From contig JAULSR010000002.1 in assembly GCA_030512295.1 (NCBI GenBank), positions 2,604,001 through 2,668,000 of the forward strand: a stretch of DNA of 64,000 bases, read 5' to 3'. The notes below the pieces were generated by a model. The model was given only the letters and a program-made list of their open reading frames with translations. It had not been told where the DNA came from and ran no database searches. Of the stretch, positions 46,532 through 59,946 are shown in pieces; the first letter of the stretch is position 1, and each line of letters starts with the position of its first letter. Origin of the DNA: Bombardia bombarda (taxonomy: Eukaryota; Ascomycota; Sordariomycetes; Sordariales; Lasiosphaeriaceae). The position numbers were made by a program, and so were the translations under genes.

Positions 46532-47964
46532 AGGATGTGGATGGGCAGGAGAAGGAGGTGGAAGTCTCGAAGAGGAGTCGGCAGCTTGGTTGCTGGCCTG
46601 GCTCGCCTAGTTGATGCGGAGGGCTAGTCAAGATGCGCCTCCTGGGTGAGTCCGGACGTGCAAGGAAAGGATGGGCCTGGTTCACAACTTTGGAACAAGA
46701 GCAGAAAGAGGAGACGAGGGTCTCTGCGATCCATCTGTCGGCCGCTAATGCAGCCGCAGCGAGTCGAGCATGTATGTACTGGGCGGTACTGACACTGTGC
46801 TTTCCACGGCGGCAAGCTTGGAGAGGTACATGGTAACAGACTCGCATATTCCCCTGCCATGCTACCATGGCGGTTGACCAAGCCATGTAGCCAGCATCAG
46901 AGCATGGCGGCGCATATACGTTGCATGGACCGGATGAGAACGGGTCGGCGGTCGGCGGTCGAGAAGCAAGGAAAGAGAAATGATGGGCCTAGCGAGCAGT
47001 TACAGAAAAGGGCAGTGGCAGCAGCAGCCCGTCCTGTTGCTGTTGAGAGCTGTCCAGTACCGTCCGTCCTATTTCTCGACGTAGTATTGTGAGCCATGCC
47101 CCCGGGTTCACGGGCGATTCGCCGGCCTCATGCTCTCCAGTCCAGGTTGGTTGTCACGGCGGTAGAGGTAAGCCCGTCCGCCCGCAGCGCCATGCAGTGG
47201 TGCAGAAGCAAGAGAGAGACGAGGAAGAGGAGCTTGTCTCCATGTCTCGATTTCGGCGATGGTCAGCAAAAGGCCCCCGCCGGCAAATCCAAACAACGCA
47301 ATTGGCTTCAATTCCTCTCAACGTCGACTAGGCCAGGCTAGTTGGCTGAGGGATGCGGCGCTTGTCGGGCGACATGGTAATGGCAATGGAACCCGTGGAG
47401 GTATGTATGTAGAACAGTACGATACGGTACGAGGCGGTATGATACAGCACGGTGCAGTACTGTCACGGTACGGTCTGGGGCGCTCTGGACGACGAAAGAA
47501 TGACCTGAGAGATGCCAAGGTAATAATTAACAGGCTCGAGGACAAAAACCATCAAGTCGGTGAACAGGATGAGGTGCATGAACAGTGACTGGGGGGGGCA
47601 AACCCTTGCATGTCCTGCTTCTGGCCCTAACGAGAGGCTGCGTCCCTGAGTGGACGATGCCGGCGCGAGGCAACTAGGCACAGGCAAGGCCATAACACTC
47701 ATGCAATGATGAGTTGGCACTGCTGCTTGATATTAAACCAAGAGGCCAGTATGGGGCCGTATGGGGCCGTATGGATCGGGGCCGAGAGGGGGCGCGCAGA
47801 GGGGAACGCATGGGGGGGGAGGGGAGGGGGAGTGAATTTAATGGACAAGTCGATTCCATCGAGCGAGTGAGTCCCCGTCGTCGATTCGATTCGCGCCTGC
47901 GCTCTCGCTCGCTCGCGCTACAATGTACATAGTTGCCTGCCTCTGCTGTGGACTGTAACGAAGG

Positions 47965-47999
47965 CATGCCATGCCATGCCATGCCATGCCATGCCATGC
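47965..47999. repeat. (CATGC)7 tandem repeat
   Basis: Seven exact copies of CATGC. Each copy contains GCATGC across the joint, so the array is nearly self-complementary. Confidence 0.95.
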
Positions 48000-48120
48000 G
48001 CACCACCGCATCGCATCGCATCTGCTGTGTAGGGAGGTGGGAGGTGGTGCTATGTACGGGTACATATACATGCCGCGACCAAACCCAGTCCCAGACCAAG
48101 CGAGCGGGAAGAGAGAGGCC

Positions 48121-48147
48121 GTGGTGTGGTGTGGTGTGGTGTGGTGG
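48121..48147. repeat. (GTGTG)n tandem repeat
   Basis: Five copies of GTGTG/GGTGT, 120 bases after the CATGC array. Confidence 0.85.
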
Positions 48148-51100
48148 TGCGGTGCACTAGGTATGGTGTGATGGACGATGGACTGCAGCTTCAACAGTGG
48201 CATCGAGAGAAAGGCACGCAGGCAGGCTCACAGACAAGCGTCCTGTTGACATCGCGGCAGCCGGCGGGCCTGTCCTCTGCCGACCTGTCTTCATGTTGTT
48301 GGCTCCAGCTCCAGTCCTGGCTGATTGGCTTTTGGTTTTCTCAGGAAACAAAAAAGGCTGGGAGGACAGAAAAAAAAGTTCGGCTCGGTGCAAAACAGCA
48401 CATGTCTCCACCAACGCACATTCCTTTTGGCGGGGTAATTGGACCGAGGGGGAAGTCGCGGAGTGGACGAGGGGACGAGGGGATCGGGTAGGGAAAGAAC
48501 GAAGATCAAGCAGAAGAAGGAAAAAAAGGGTCCGTAGCACGAACCCAATTTGGGAAGCCACGAGAAAGCTTGTGGTTGATGTGCGGTTAGTGGATGATGT
48601 GCGCCCCAGATGGATGGAAATGGTGGGCTAGTGAACACACTAGGAAAATTTCTGGAACACCATCCTCTATATCCTCGAGCCACCAGCTGCCAGCGCCAAC
48701 GCCAACGCCCTTCGATTCCCGCTGTGCAGAAGCTCACCACCGGTCGACAACGTAATGTACAACGTCTAGCTCTCACCATGATTACTCCATCGTAGCAAGG
48801 AGAAAGGACGCTACACGCCCCAAAGTGTAGCTGACCGTTTCATTCGCAGAAACCATGATCATTCGCATCGTCAACATGACACCATTAACACATAGCATAT
48901 GCCACTACTAATGACTGGTTACGTATTGGTCAGTTTAGAATTTCAAGAAACATCTACAGGATACCACAGTACTTCTATTATGTCGGCCTCGGTCCCAGCC
49001 TGCGAGCCTGCCTCCAACTTGCCTCCAGCCTGCCTGCGGCACGTACACAGTACATTGAACAGACCGCCAAGCCGGGACCATGGCATATCGAACTTGTTTA
49101 CCTGCCTTATCTCTCTGTCTTCGCAGCCTCTGGACCCCGGCGATTCATAATCGAGGGGAGCCAGATTGGCATGTCTGCTGAATCTGGTCACCTATTGTTT
49201 GTAAGGTCCGAGACATGGAAGGGACCCTCGGAACCTAAGGCTAGCTCAGTGAGGGGCAAAACAAAACACAACAATACTGCCCCTCATCGTGAGTGAGTGA
49301 GTGGGTGGGTGTGAGCGAAGTGTGTATGGTGTTATTTTCCCACAACGTCATACTGTGCACACACTATCAACCAAGAGTCGCAGCTGGTACCCCTATCTTT
49401 CACCGCCATCGCTTAGGGACGGAATTGGAAAAATAGAATTTATACCAGCAGCGGCCCTCAACGCCCGGGTTCGGGGTGTGTATCCCGAAAAGCTGGAAAT
49501 GGCTGGGATGAACCACCAAGACTGAACGAGAAGGAGGATGAGGGGGGGGGGGGGGGCTGGGACCGCATCTCGACGCCTCAATCAACCTTCTCTCCCCTCG
49601 GTTACGATGAGACATGCCCTACCTATTTTCTACACCACTTTAGTTCCCCATTCTTGACAGCCTGCCTCTAATATAGATTTGTACCTGCGAGGATCCGTTT
49701 GGCGGCCCATTTTCGCGGCCCATTGTTGCGGCCTTTCCTTCTTTTCTTTTTGGCGCCTCTCCTCTATCCCCTCTCCTGCAAGATAACAAGAACACGTATA
49801 TACACAAGTCGCAAACATGACCTAAAGAACCCCGCATGACGGGAATGAACATCATGAAAATACTTACCTACGAGAACCAAGATGAGACATAAAACACTGG
49901 ACTAGGCAAATCCCGAGGCAAGCAGGCAGGCAGGCAGGCATGTACTGTCAGTCTGTCATATATGGACAAGCGGGCCCAAGCGGACCGCGAGAAGTGTCAT
50001 TCTCTTCTCATGAGGGGGAAGCAACATCGCGGACGTTAGGTCGTTAGTTGATTAACCCTACCTGCATCGACTGTCTCCTTCTCTTAGCTACCTATCTCCC
50101 CATAATAACAACCATGAATACTCGATACATGTACATTCGCAGACCTACCTACCCTACATACACAAATCCGAAGACGACATGTGAAATGCAAATACGAGCG
50201 AACAATACAGATCCTGCCTCCCCCCTTGGAGTGTCGGATCGGGCCTTTCAGTCGGTGGCGTTTCCTCCCCCCACCGCCGCGTTACAGAAGAATGAGAAAA
50301 CACGACCAGCACCAAGGAAAAAAAGCATGAAACATTACAGAAGTCGCCACGATGATCCATGATTTTGCTTCCACTCTTCCCGTCTCTCCCTTCCCCCCGT
50401 TCCCGCACGTCTACCAACTACACAAATACCAGGCATGCAGGCTGTAAGCCATGCAGAGTCAGCCTTTGGGGCCACACGCAGCAGTATCATGCTTGAAAGT
50501 CAGTCGTCTGTTCATCTGTCCATCGGCTTTTTTTCCTGTCTGTCCAGTCCATCGGATTCGACATCCTTCTGATCTGCACTCGTAAGTGTGTAACTTGTGT
50601 GTGTGTCTGGGTCCCTTCCATCTGCAGGCTCATCCTCTCTCGGCGGTGTGGCGTAGGCGAACAAGCACAGGACGGCCGAATTGCAGGTTGGATACCTAGC
50701 CTGGTATGTATCGGATCGTCCAGCAGTCCAGCAGTCGGTTCTTGCTTGTCCAGATCGGGTGAATGCATCTCCTTCATGATACCACCTTGACACACACCCG
50801 CATTCGCTCGCTCGCTCTTTTATACGCAGATTCAAACACTGCGTGAGCGAGACTGACACGCACTGAAACCGAAAGACTGTTTACACTCTGCCGTGTCAGT
50901 CCTCGGGCCGAAGAAGTAAGAGCCTTGCTGGCCTCATAGCTACCATTTTCTGATGTGTCACTTCACACTCGTTGCGATTTGAAGTAATCAACATATACAC
51001 TCTTCCGGAAAGGGGAAGGTGGTAAAAAGGCAATGCCAACAACAGCAATGCTCTCTCTTTGCCAACATCTCCTCATTGTCAAATACCACAGCTCTCCAGC

Positions 51101-51574
51101 CCGTAGATGGATGATGATAATGACGAATATGCCGCTAAGCTTTCAATGGTGTCTGACTGTCAAAAAATACAATCTGTACACAGAGTACCGATGTCCAGGC
51201 ACCTCTCGTCTCCCAAAGGCTGTAAATCTGACTCTCGATGCAAATATCAAGAATCTCGATCCCAATACGGAAACTATCCCTGATGTTGTAGCTTAAAGAG
51301 GAAGTCCTAGTGAAAGAAGCTGCTGACCCACCACGTGATAACCCAGATGACCTGAGAAAGGACCTCCATCTCCTGCTTACCTCCTTTTTCACTCACTATC
51401 TACAAAACATGCCTGCTCGCCTAAGTAGGTACTTGCAAGCTACCCAAGTAGAGCGCCCCAAAAGAAAACAAATAAAAACGTATATTTCACACACCTACCT
51501 ACCTACCTACCTAAAAGGCTCGCTTGGTTGTACGTAGCCAAGTAAGCAGTAGCAGTAGCAGTAGCAGTAGTAAA

Positions 51575-53763
51575 CTACAACTTCTTCAACCCATCCACAA
51601 CCAAAAAGTAATCCCTGATAGCCTCCTGGCTCTGGATAGGAATAGCATAGACGGGGTGGATGGGCCGGAGTCGGTCCTTTTGGTCAAAAATCTGCACGTC
51701 GTTCTCGTCGTTGTCCTCGAGATAGGGCATGACGCGCCAGACGGGGTCTGCGCGGCCCGTCGCTGGCGACGTCTCTTCGGAGGGCGCGAGCTCCCACTGG
51801 TGCTGTGCGGAGCTGAGACCCGAGAGGACGTAGCAGGAGTGGTAGGCGTCGGATAACCTGGTTGTGTTGGGGGTTGCTGTTTAGTAGAGTTGGTTTTTGG
51901 GGGGCGGAGGGGAAGGGAAAAGGAGGAGGAATAAAAGAGGGAATTCATGTAGTAAGGGGTGTGTATGTGGTAGGTAAGATGGGAGATAGATAATAGAAAA
52001 GGCAGAGAGAGCAAGTAAATGGGAGAAAACTCACTTTCCAGGCTTATCCCGCAACCCACCCCTTTTGGACGTGTCTTGGCAGCAGCAGAGGATATACCGA
52101 ATCAAACCCTCCCGGCTGAACAGGCTCTCTGGTGCTGGTGGGAGTTTACTTGCTGCCGCCGCCGCCGCCGTGCCACCTTTTTTGTCCTCATCAACAGGGC
52201 TGAGACAAGCCTCGATCAAGGGAAAACATCCGCCAACCCAGTGGCTGTAGCAGCCATCGACGAGCTTGTTAGTGCGGCCGGAAAAGCCGCCCTCGGGTGC
52301 ATACTGTCGAGATGACATCCAAGAGACCAGTCGTGGAACATTCAGGTATCTGTCATGGTCATATTCATCAATATTTTACGGGATATGTACTTGTAGAACA
52401 TGTGTGTGTGTGTGGTGCGTCTTGTCACGACCTTAGTGGGATAAGGGGTAGAGAGGAAAGAGAGATAGGATGGAAGGGAAGGGGAAAGGGAGGGGGGTAG
52501 GTGCGGCTACCTACTTACTTACCTTGGGATGATGCGGCGTGGGTGATCCAGCAGAGCGAGACAGCCCAGAGCGCAGAAGGCGTATGCTCCGTGTGCTTCA
52601 ACGTCGGGTTGGCCGGATATGCCGCCCTCAAAGGTCTGGCCTACACCCGGGATTAGCGTCAAGTTCTTCCCCTTCCTTTTGTCCTTGTGTCTGCTTACAT
52701 CTACGGACGTAGCCTGCTAACCCAGTAAAGAGGGTTGCGCTCCCATCCTCTTTCCATGCCGGGGACTCGGGGGTCAACTCCAAGGGGATGTTCAATAGCG
52801 TGATGATGACGGCTGCACAGTACGCTCCCCTTTTTTGGATCAGTTTTGAGATATGTCAGATTTACAGGGCAGATACAAAACAAGGATAGGATGATTGTTG
52901 GGTGTGTGTATGTACAGATGGTACCAGAAGTAGCTGCCGACAAGGTGTGGCAATGGCAGCGGTGGTTAGAATCAAACAAAAACATACCTGATATCCTCCT
53001 CCCCCCCCAGCCCAAGCTGGAACCCCCCATCGGTCTGCTTGAGCGAGCAGAGCCACCTCCACATGGCCTTGCGGTCAATGACCTCGTAGGCGTCCTCATC
53101 GCCCACCAGGGCAATGGACAGCACAATAGCATACGTGGTGGCCAGATGCGAGAGCTGGCGGCCGCCTCCGCCGAAGCCGCCAGAGTCGTTCTGCATGGCG
53201 CGCGCTGTCTCGGCGACCGCCTCGCGGTAGTGCGACACGTCCTCGCCCAGGATGACGAGGGCCGACAGCGCCCAGTAGAGGAACCATGGCCTGCTGGCGT
53301 CTGCGGCCATAAAGCCGGCCGGCAGCGGCCCCAGGCTCTTGTGGAGGAACCTGACGTGGCTGTCGCGCCTCAGGCGAGGCACGCCGTGCTCGTTGTACTC
53401 GAGCAGCTGCTCGCCCGAATCACCCGCCAGGTAGCTGAGGCAAAGGTCGGCCGTCTTGTCCTGCTGCTTGGAGGTCTCGGTCACCAGAGCATCCCTGACG
53501 GGCGGGAGCTCGGTAAAGAGGTCTGGGATCATGAATGCGGGCTGATGATAATAGGTGGCCTTGCTGGCGGCGGAAATGATCTCTTCGTCGGCGACCTCGT
53601 CGGTTGTTGTTGTTGTTGTTGTTGTATTTGTGTTTGCATTTGCGTTTGCTGAAGAAGAAGAGGCAACAGAGGACGACGACATGTTGTTGATGTTATTATT
53701 CTTTGACGACTTGAATGGAAAGGCAACGCGACGTCGCGCTGCCGCCTTTGTTCGCACCGGCAT
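51575..53763 (-). CDS. RAM1: Protein farnesyltransferase beta subunit
   Basis: Five exons, 52988-53763, 52699-52829, 52523-52640, 52035-52349 and 51575-51857, give 540 residues. The first in-frame ATG is 53763. Residues 1-65 are low-complexity, with Asn/Ala and Thr runs from GTT repeats. The alpha-alpha barrel then shows prenyltransferase repeats: DSGGFGGGGRQLSHLATTYA, TDGGFQLGLGGEEDIRGAYC, CQTFEGGISGQPDVEAHGAY and APEGGFSGRTNKLVDGCYSH. Asp373 and Cys375 in DGCYSHW and His453 in DAYHSCY are the expected zinc ligands. The beta subunit holds the active site and, with the alpha subunit Ram2, attaches farnesyl to CaaX Cys of Ras, fungal pheromone precursors and others. The split of EDIRG across an AAAAAAG acceptor is slightly unusual but restores the conserved block. 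The family and the zinc site separate it from geranylgeranyltransferase I with good confidence. Confidence 0.95.
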
Positions 53764-54527
53764 CAATTAGGGGCTGCGTCAGGCGAGGCGGGGGGTGAGA
53801 TGTGGACACTGGGGATGGATGAACAATGGTTGTGCGCATTCTTCTTCCTCTTAGTATTGTTCTTGCTCTTTTGCCTACTTCATCTCCTTTTTTTGTATCA
53901 GGCGCGTTCGCTTGTTCTTGTTTCCTCTCTCGATAATTTTGATTCTGATGCTTGCGGCGCGGACGACGTTGACGACCGTTGACGACCGTTGACGTCTCAA
54001 CTCAAACCATGCCATCACTTTCACTTTCATCCAGTCTCGCAGTGTGAGCCTTCCATTTTTGGTGTGGATCAGGTCGGGCGTTCCTGCCAGGTGGCTTGAC
54101 AGGTTGCCAACTGAAAACTGAACTGTGGTCGGTCTCTAACCTTATCAACTCTATTTCCCGTCTACATTCAATCATGAGCCCGCTCCATATTTTCCTCACA
54201 AAGCCATCTGTGCATCCAGATATCTCGACAGCCAATGTTTATTTATCAACTCCTGTGGTCTGAGACTCACCCCCGTTGTTACGGGCTGCCTTTTGCACTG
54301 GGGTCCCGACTTTGGTCTTGTTTCGGTGCCAACTGCCAAGACCAATCAAGACCCCGGTGAGTCTGGAACCCTAACCCTACGAAGCGGTGAGCCTCCCAAA
54401 CGCCGCTGTTTCGACTCTTACATCATCTTGTCCATTTCTCTTTACCCTTTCCATTTCAATAACAATTTTTTTTTTTTCAATTTCAGCCACTGCCACTGTC
54501 TTTCACCGAAACGCGGCTAATCCCATC
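53764..54527. promoter_or_regulatory. Divergent promoter region, RAM1 and the broken 54.5 kb gene
   Basis: The region separates RAM1 (minus) from a plus-strand leader that is rich in T and C (54420-54527) and contains a 13-base T run. I see no coding sequence. Confidence 0.45.
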
Positions 54528-54708
54528 ATGAACTCACCTACCTCGCCTACCCGCCGACCGTTGACCGCAAGCACAACGAACGATCACAACGGCGGCGGCG
54601 GCGGCGGTTAGCCCGAACAGGACACCCGTGCACGAAACTAGAATAAGAACGGCATCTCGGTCTAGCCTAGGTTACGCATCCTCCTCGGAATCGGAAGCGC
54701 ATACCTAG
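54528..54708 (+). pseudogene. 5' part of a gene broken by a frameshift at a GGC repeat
   Basis: ATG 54528 opens a frame reading MNSPTSPTRRPLTASTTNDH, then N and six Gly from a GGC repeat, and stops at TAG 54609-54611. In the +1 frame, starting at 54610, the sequence continues as SPNRTPVHETRIRTASRSSL and then GYASSSESEAHT before TAG 54706-54708. Both parts have the Ser/Thr/Arg-rich style of a disordered fungal N-terminus and together look like one first exon. The change sits exactly at the end of the GGC repeat, where slippage or an assembly error is most likely. Upstream is a typical pyrimidine-rich leader. I found no continuing exon downstream, so the rest of the gene is missing or not recognisable. 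The family is unknown. Confidence 0.45.
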
Positions 54709-57700
54709 GTACCTACCTAGTATAGGGACGAAGTACCGCACATACTGTATTCGTACCAGACCGACACTCACCGGGCGGCTGCAACAGAAACATGATACGA
54801 TAACTACGAGGCATGGGCCTTTCTACCTGCCGACCGAACCGTTTGAGGCTTTTGGCTACTTACATACTGACCAGGTATTGTTCGGCGCACCGCCCATGTT
54901 GTTAATTCTTCTCAAAGACTGGAGCTAAGCAAGCAAGTCCCCCGGCGGCGGCGGCGGCGGCAGCTGCTCGGTCGTGGATCAACAACGGGGGGGGCTTGCA
55001 AGCCACACTCGAGTCGGGTACAAGAGGCCGTTGGCTGGGGCTAGACTACCAGCCAGGCGCCCGTTATTCGCCGTTGATCCCAACATGGTCCGATCCGCTT
55101 TTATTTATTGGCGCCCGGGTGGATATATGAGGTCAAACCGTTAAAACTGCCCTGTTTGTTTCGGATGAAGAGCCGACTTGCTTCTTTTTCTTCAGGGGAG
55201 GAGAATGGAGAGGGTCTGCCGCCCGGCGGGCTGTCTGAGCCGAGGTGAGGCGCGAAGAGAGATGGAGAGAAAATGAGAAAAGCTGGTGTCATTAATTCAT
55301 AACTGAATGTTTTGTTTTTTGAAGGATTGACGACTTTCACTGGTCAGACACTTCTCTCGCTCTGGTGGAGATCGAGCGGTAGTGCAATGGGCATCATCTG
55401 TCTCTCATGTGTACTATATATGCATGCAGGTAATGCATCCACTAGCCGATCGACTGGCCGCCTTACGGGGTGGTGGTGGTGGTGGTGACGGGCGATGCTG
55501 GTGGCGAAGAAACGATCGGGTAAGAAGAAAAGATTTCTCTTAGGGTAAAGTACTTGGCTTCGATGGATATCGCCTCCTGCTTAACTGACAAGCACATTCT
55601 GTCTTTCCTCCACTAACGTCAACAGCATGGAATCCGCCAATTAGTGTACACGGGTAAGTCGATCGACGGGTATACGATTCAGGTTAGCTTCCACAAAAGC
55701 CACTTTTTCCCTTCTCTCCTGTCAAAGTCCCGAATAGCATCCGATGGCAGACGAGAACGGGGGGAGTGGTGATGTAGGATTGCCTCTACGAAGTGTTCAT
55801 GCTTGCTTGAAGAACTCGATGGGCGCCAGATAATTCTGACAAAGCCACAGGGATGCGCTGATGATGGCCAGGAACATTGCATACCCCGGTAAGTAGATTT
55901 AGACGCGATAGCGTAGCAGTCGAGGCGCCAAAGTGAGGACGTAGTCAGCACAAATATGCATACCCGACCGCGACGACCAACCCGGAGCGAGAGAATACCG
56001 CTGCCTGGACCGATAGTTTTTGTTAATATCATTTTACCCATCTGTAATTATGTAACCAGTAGAACTTAGTTGCAGGTGACGAACGGTATGCTGTACGGAT
56101 ACAGATCAAGTTTTTAGTGTAGGATGGATGGATCAAAGAGGCAAGTAGGTGAATCCTCTGGTTACTTTCGTATGTACGCTATGCACGACGGCTTGTGGCA
56201 GGCACGCCCGTCTTACACAGTGTCTCATCCTTGAAGAATCTGATCGGGAAAGACGGGCTGTGCTCACTGACGATCCCTTTAGATGAAGGGTAGAGGGTCG
56301 TTGGATGATGAAACTAAGCGGTGAGGGGTATCTGGTGGGCGCACACCCGCGTTTCGTGAACATAATCCCCGGGTGTGTGGTGGTGCAGTGCACGTATACG
56401 TACTCTGTCTGTACTGAAGGAGAAGGGAAGGAGCATGAGGAGAAAGAGATAGTGATCGTATCGCAGATTGCGGCGCCGATGCGCACCTAACCCACTTCTT
56501 CCCCCGTCCATCAGAACCGAAAGCCACAGAGACACACACCTCATTGAACAGACAGGGGTAACGGGTTTTCCCTGGATGGACATCTGCGCTGCTGGCTTGT
56601 CTCACTCTCGTCCTTTTTGAAGCTTTGAAAACCTTGGTTATGTCGGGGTCACTACCTTATCTACTAGACTCTACTATCAAGTAGTAGTCTTTCTGAATAG
56701 GATAGGGGTTCACACTAGTATGCTCGACCGTAGCAACTGCATCGACCGACTGCAGTGGCTGCGGTAGTCCTGTCATCCTTGCCCTCTTTCCCTACTTGGA
56801 AATGTAGGACAGTCGCAGGGTACGGGATGTGTGGTGAGAATGATGCACCTGTCAGCTCCTCCCTGCTTCCTGCAGATGATCGAACGCCGTTTTCCGCTCA
56901 AGGCAGGTAGGGGTGTGTCAACTGGCTGGCAGACTATGGCAGTTTGTGGCAGTAGTGTCGGGCGAAAGAGTCCAGTCTTGCTTGGCCGCGCCTCTTGTGT
57001 GCACCTGGGCGTCACTAGATAGAAACTAGCATGTCGTCAAGTTTCAATGGTCCAGTTCAGTCTCGGTTCAATTGCCTGTGGGTTGGTTTATCAACTTCTC
57101 AGGAGCATGACATGGGGGGTCACCCAAGTTGCCAACGACTCTGAGGACCCCTCCAGACTCCAACGTCTTGACTCGTCGTCGTCCGGGTATTGATCCCCGC
57201 AAATGGACTGCCGACAGGTGCATCGGATCCTGAGTCCTGACGTGTTTGTTTGGCCAATTGGATAGGCCTGCACGTCGTTTTTGTCAATTGCGACCGTTTT
57301 GGGCGGGAAGGATTACGAATTGGCCGATCGTGAAACCCGCCCGAACTTCATCTCGGTCCGTCGCTGGCAGGCGCTTACTTACCTAGGTCAACAAATCGAC
57401 GTTCGGCTCGGCTTTTGACCATCTTCAGTTTGATACTCGTCACCACAAATTGGGCCGTCCTTTTGACAGACGAGATTCAGGGTCCAAAAAGGCAGGCTGG
57501 CGGCGGGGCGGGGTTCATTTGGTTTTCCGCTGAACTAGAACCACAGACCCTCACCTGCCCCTCCTCAGAGGGACAGAAAGGGCACGGACGGGATCTGATA
57601 AAGCGTGGGGAAACTGGCGTGGATCACGAGTGGCTAGGCTTCTACTTTAACTGGACAGCACGCTAGGTATCTATTGGTAGGCAATGGGCGCACTAAAAGG

Positions 57701-59910
57701 CACACTTCAGCAGCCGAATGCAACAAACCACCGGGCCCGAAAATATCCCTACTCTCTGTAGGCATCCCGTATGCCGTTGCAAACCCACCTCAGCGGCACT
57801 GTGCAAGTACTTTGTGGCCTCTGTCCCGTACAAAAACCTGGCCGTCCTCCTTGTTGGTCCAACTGGCCCCCCTGCCAGAGACTGGGCTGCGCTGACTCGC
57901 GCCTCATCATTCAACATTCGTGCTGCACCATGACCATGTCGTGTTTCTAGCTCCTCCTCTTGCAACTGGACAGAATGCCCGCACTAACTGCCGTCGATGC
58001 GAACGTCCTGCATCTACTGACTGATCGGAGACCACGGCATCTACCAAGTCTCTGCTAGAGGAATGCAGTGCTATCTGATTCTGCTGCGCGTCCGTCCCTC
58101 GAGGCGTCTTACCTTGGAACTGCCATGAGACAAGACAGGCCCCCCAAAAGGAGTCGCAAAAACATGGGAGTTTTACCCAAACAACATGCCTCCCTGGAAC
58201 TTTCTTCCCTGGAAACTGCGGGGGGAAATACGTATAGATAGGTATTGTTGGCGGATATGCTTATCGACACGACTTCTTCGTTCCAGGTTTGACCCGTAAG
58301 ATTCAGCCAAAGAAAGACAAGTCGAAGGTGAGACGAAGCGGAGGCTTGCAGATTTGTGCTGTGGTATCGAGCAAAAATAAAACCCCCTTGTCAGGTATTG
58401 TGGCTTTCGCCGAAGCCCATGTTTTTCCGAGCTTTGTATCTTTTCCAACCCTTACACAGTAGATGGGACAGACAACGATACACGCACTCGACGCACACAC
58501 ACCTTCGCACCTTACCTATTCAGCCGCGAGATCGACCAGAGTGGTGAGCGAGTTGTGATTCGGTAGAAGCCGGGACGGACTGTCGTCGTCGCCATTGCCC
58601 GCCTGACGCCATCCATCGCACAGCACGGGGACACAGGCAGGTCCTGCCAAAATGTTTTGCATATCTTGTCACAGTGTTACCTTCCATGATGCAACAACGG
58701 TAGCCGCGTGCTCTTATGTCAATTGAAGACGATTTGATGAAGGAATCAAATGGATAGCTTGATAATAACATTTTAATAGCTACTGATGCGATTGAAGATC
58801 AGATGTCTAATTTGAGGCTCGAGACCCTGGTTCCCACCGGATGGGATGGATATCCATCATGGAGCACAGACGGGACGCGAATAGTAGTGCCCAAAGATGG
58901 TATTTGTACAGTTATTCAATCCACTATGATACCTCCTATCACTGTATGATTGCATCTGTATGCTACGCCAATAAACGGGGCTCAGTCAATGGAACATGCA
59001 GATCTGCGACCTGACACTTTTGATATATCGTACACTTCACTTGCACACACTTCGTCATTCCAACCGAGCCTGATCGGACCTAACAGCGGCGCAGCCCGCA
59101 ACCCACACCCACACCCGCAAGAGCAACAACTCTCAATCGCCGAACGGATAACAATCCGAGATGAGGCGATTTGATCATGTTCGGCACGTTAGGGATCGGC
59201 ACCCGGCACCTAGTGATCATCGCAGGCTTCACCATCCAGGCCCTCTAGGTGAGCGATCTAACGAATATGGCGCAGCCGGCGAGTGGAGATTGAAGAGCGT
59301 TGCGCCCCCAAATAAGTCAAGCTTGTGCGCAGGCTCGTCGCTGTGTGGTGGATGCAAGATGGATGCCCTCGGTTGGGCCCCGCATCGCCCTCACACAATA
59401 ATTTTCGTGAGCCATTGAATTTTTGGCGGCCCGTCTGTGGTTTATCAACAGCCGTCGCAGTTGGTTCCATTGGACGTTGGAACTTGCAATTGAACCCTTT
59501 TTGGCTACCAGCGTTGAGGCCCACTCGCCGCCCACTACCGGCGGACAGGGTAGCCTGAACCGGGCATTTGTGGCGGCAATCTCGTCCCTTCCCGCACGTC
59601 GATGGGCGGAGGGGCGCTAGCCCATCGCTGTGGCCGGTGCGTGTAGGGGGGCTGGGACGGCTTTGGACACCTGGGATGGACACCTGGGATGGATACCTGG
59701 ATAGACACCTTGGGAACACCCTGCGAAGAGCGACTGACACTGGAAGTCTCGCTACAGTGCGGCGGGGCTGGCGTGGACAGTCCCGAGCTGCCACCAGACC
59801 CTCAATTTTGGGGGTCGGTGATTGGCTCGTGGTCCCATGCACCCATCCACTGCGTGCATGGCTGGCAAGCCTAGAGCCCAATCAGAAGTGCCGCTCCGAC
59901 CGGGGTTGAG

Positions 59911-59946
59911 ATGCACTCTCACCGCCTCTTCAACAACACACACTGA
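59911..59946 (+). promoter_or_regulatory. Possible upstream ORF, 11 codons
   Basis: ATG 59911 opens a short frame (MHSHRLFNNTH) ending at TGA 59944. It is a candidate upstream ORF only if transcription of the Zn2Cys6 gene begins before 59911. Confidence 0.25.

Larger units (their letters stand above)
45543..51574. other. 6 kb intergenic region, repeats only
   Basis: No frame in this stretch looks like a real protein on either strand. It is dotted with short tandem repeats (46479-46531, 47965-47999, 48121-48147 and a G run near 49542-49556). The left end includes the promoter of the dsRBD-like gene; the right end is the 3' side of the farnesyltransferase gene. A non-coding RNA could be present but cannot be recognised from sequence. 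Confidence 0.5.

Noticed and set aside
47965..48147. CRISPR-like spaced repeats
   Set aside because: These are direct microsatellites without unique spacers, in a eukaryotic genome.
54368..54378. Telomere-like CCCTAACCCT
   Set aside because: A single short occurrence with no tandem array.
59258..59881. 207-codon minus-strand frame
   Set aside because: Composition is Arg/Ser/Pro-rich without structure, and it overlaps a plus-strand frame of equal quality.
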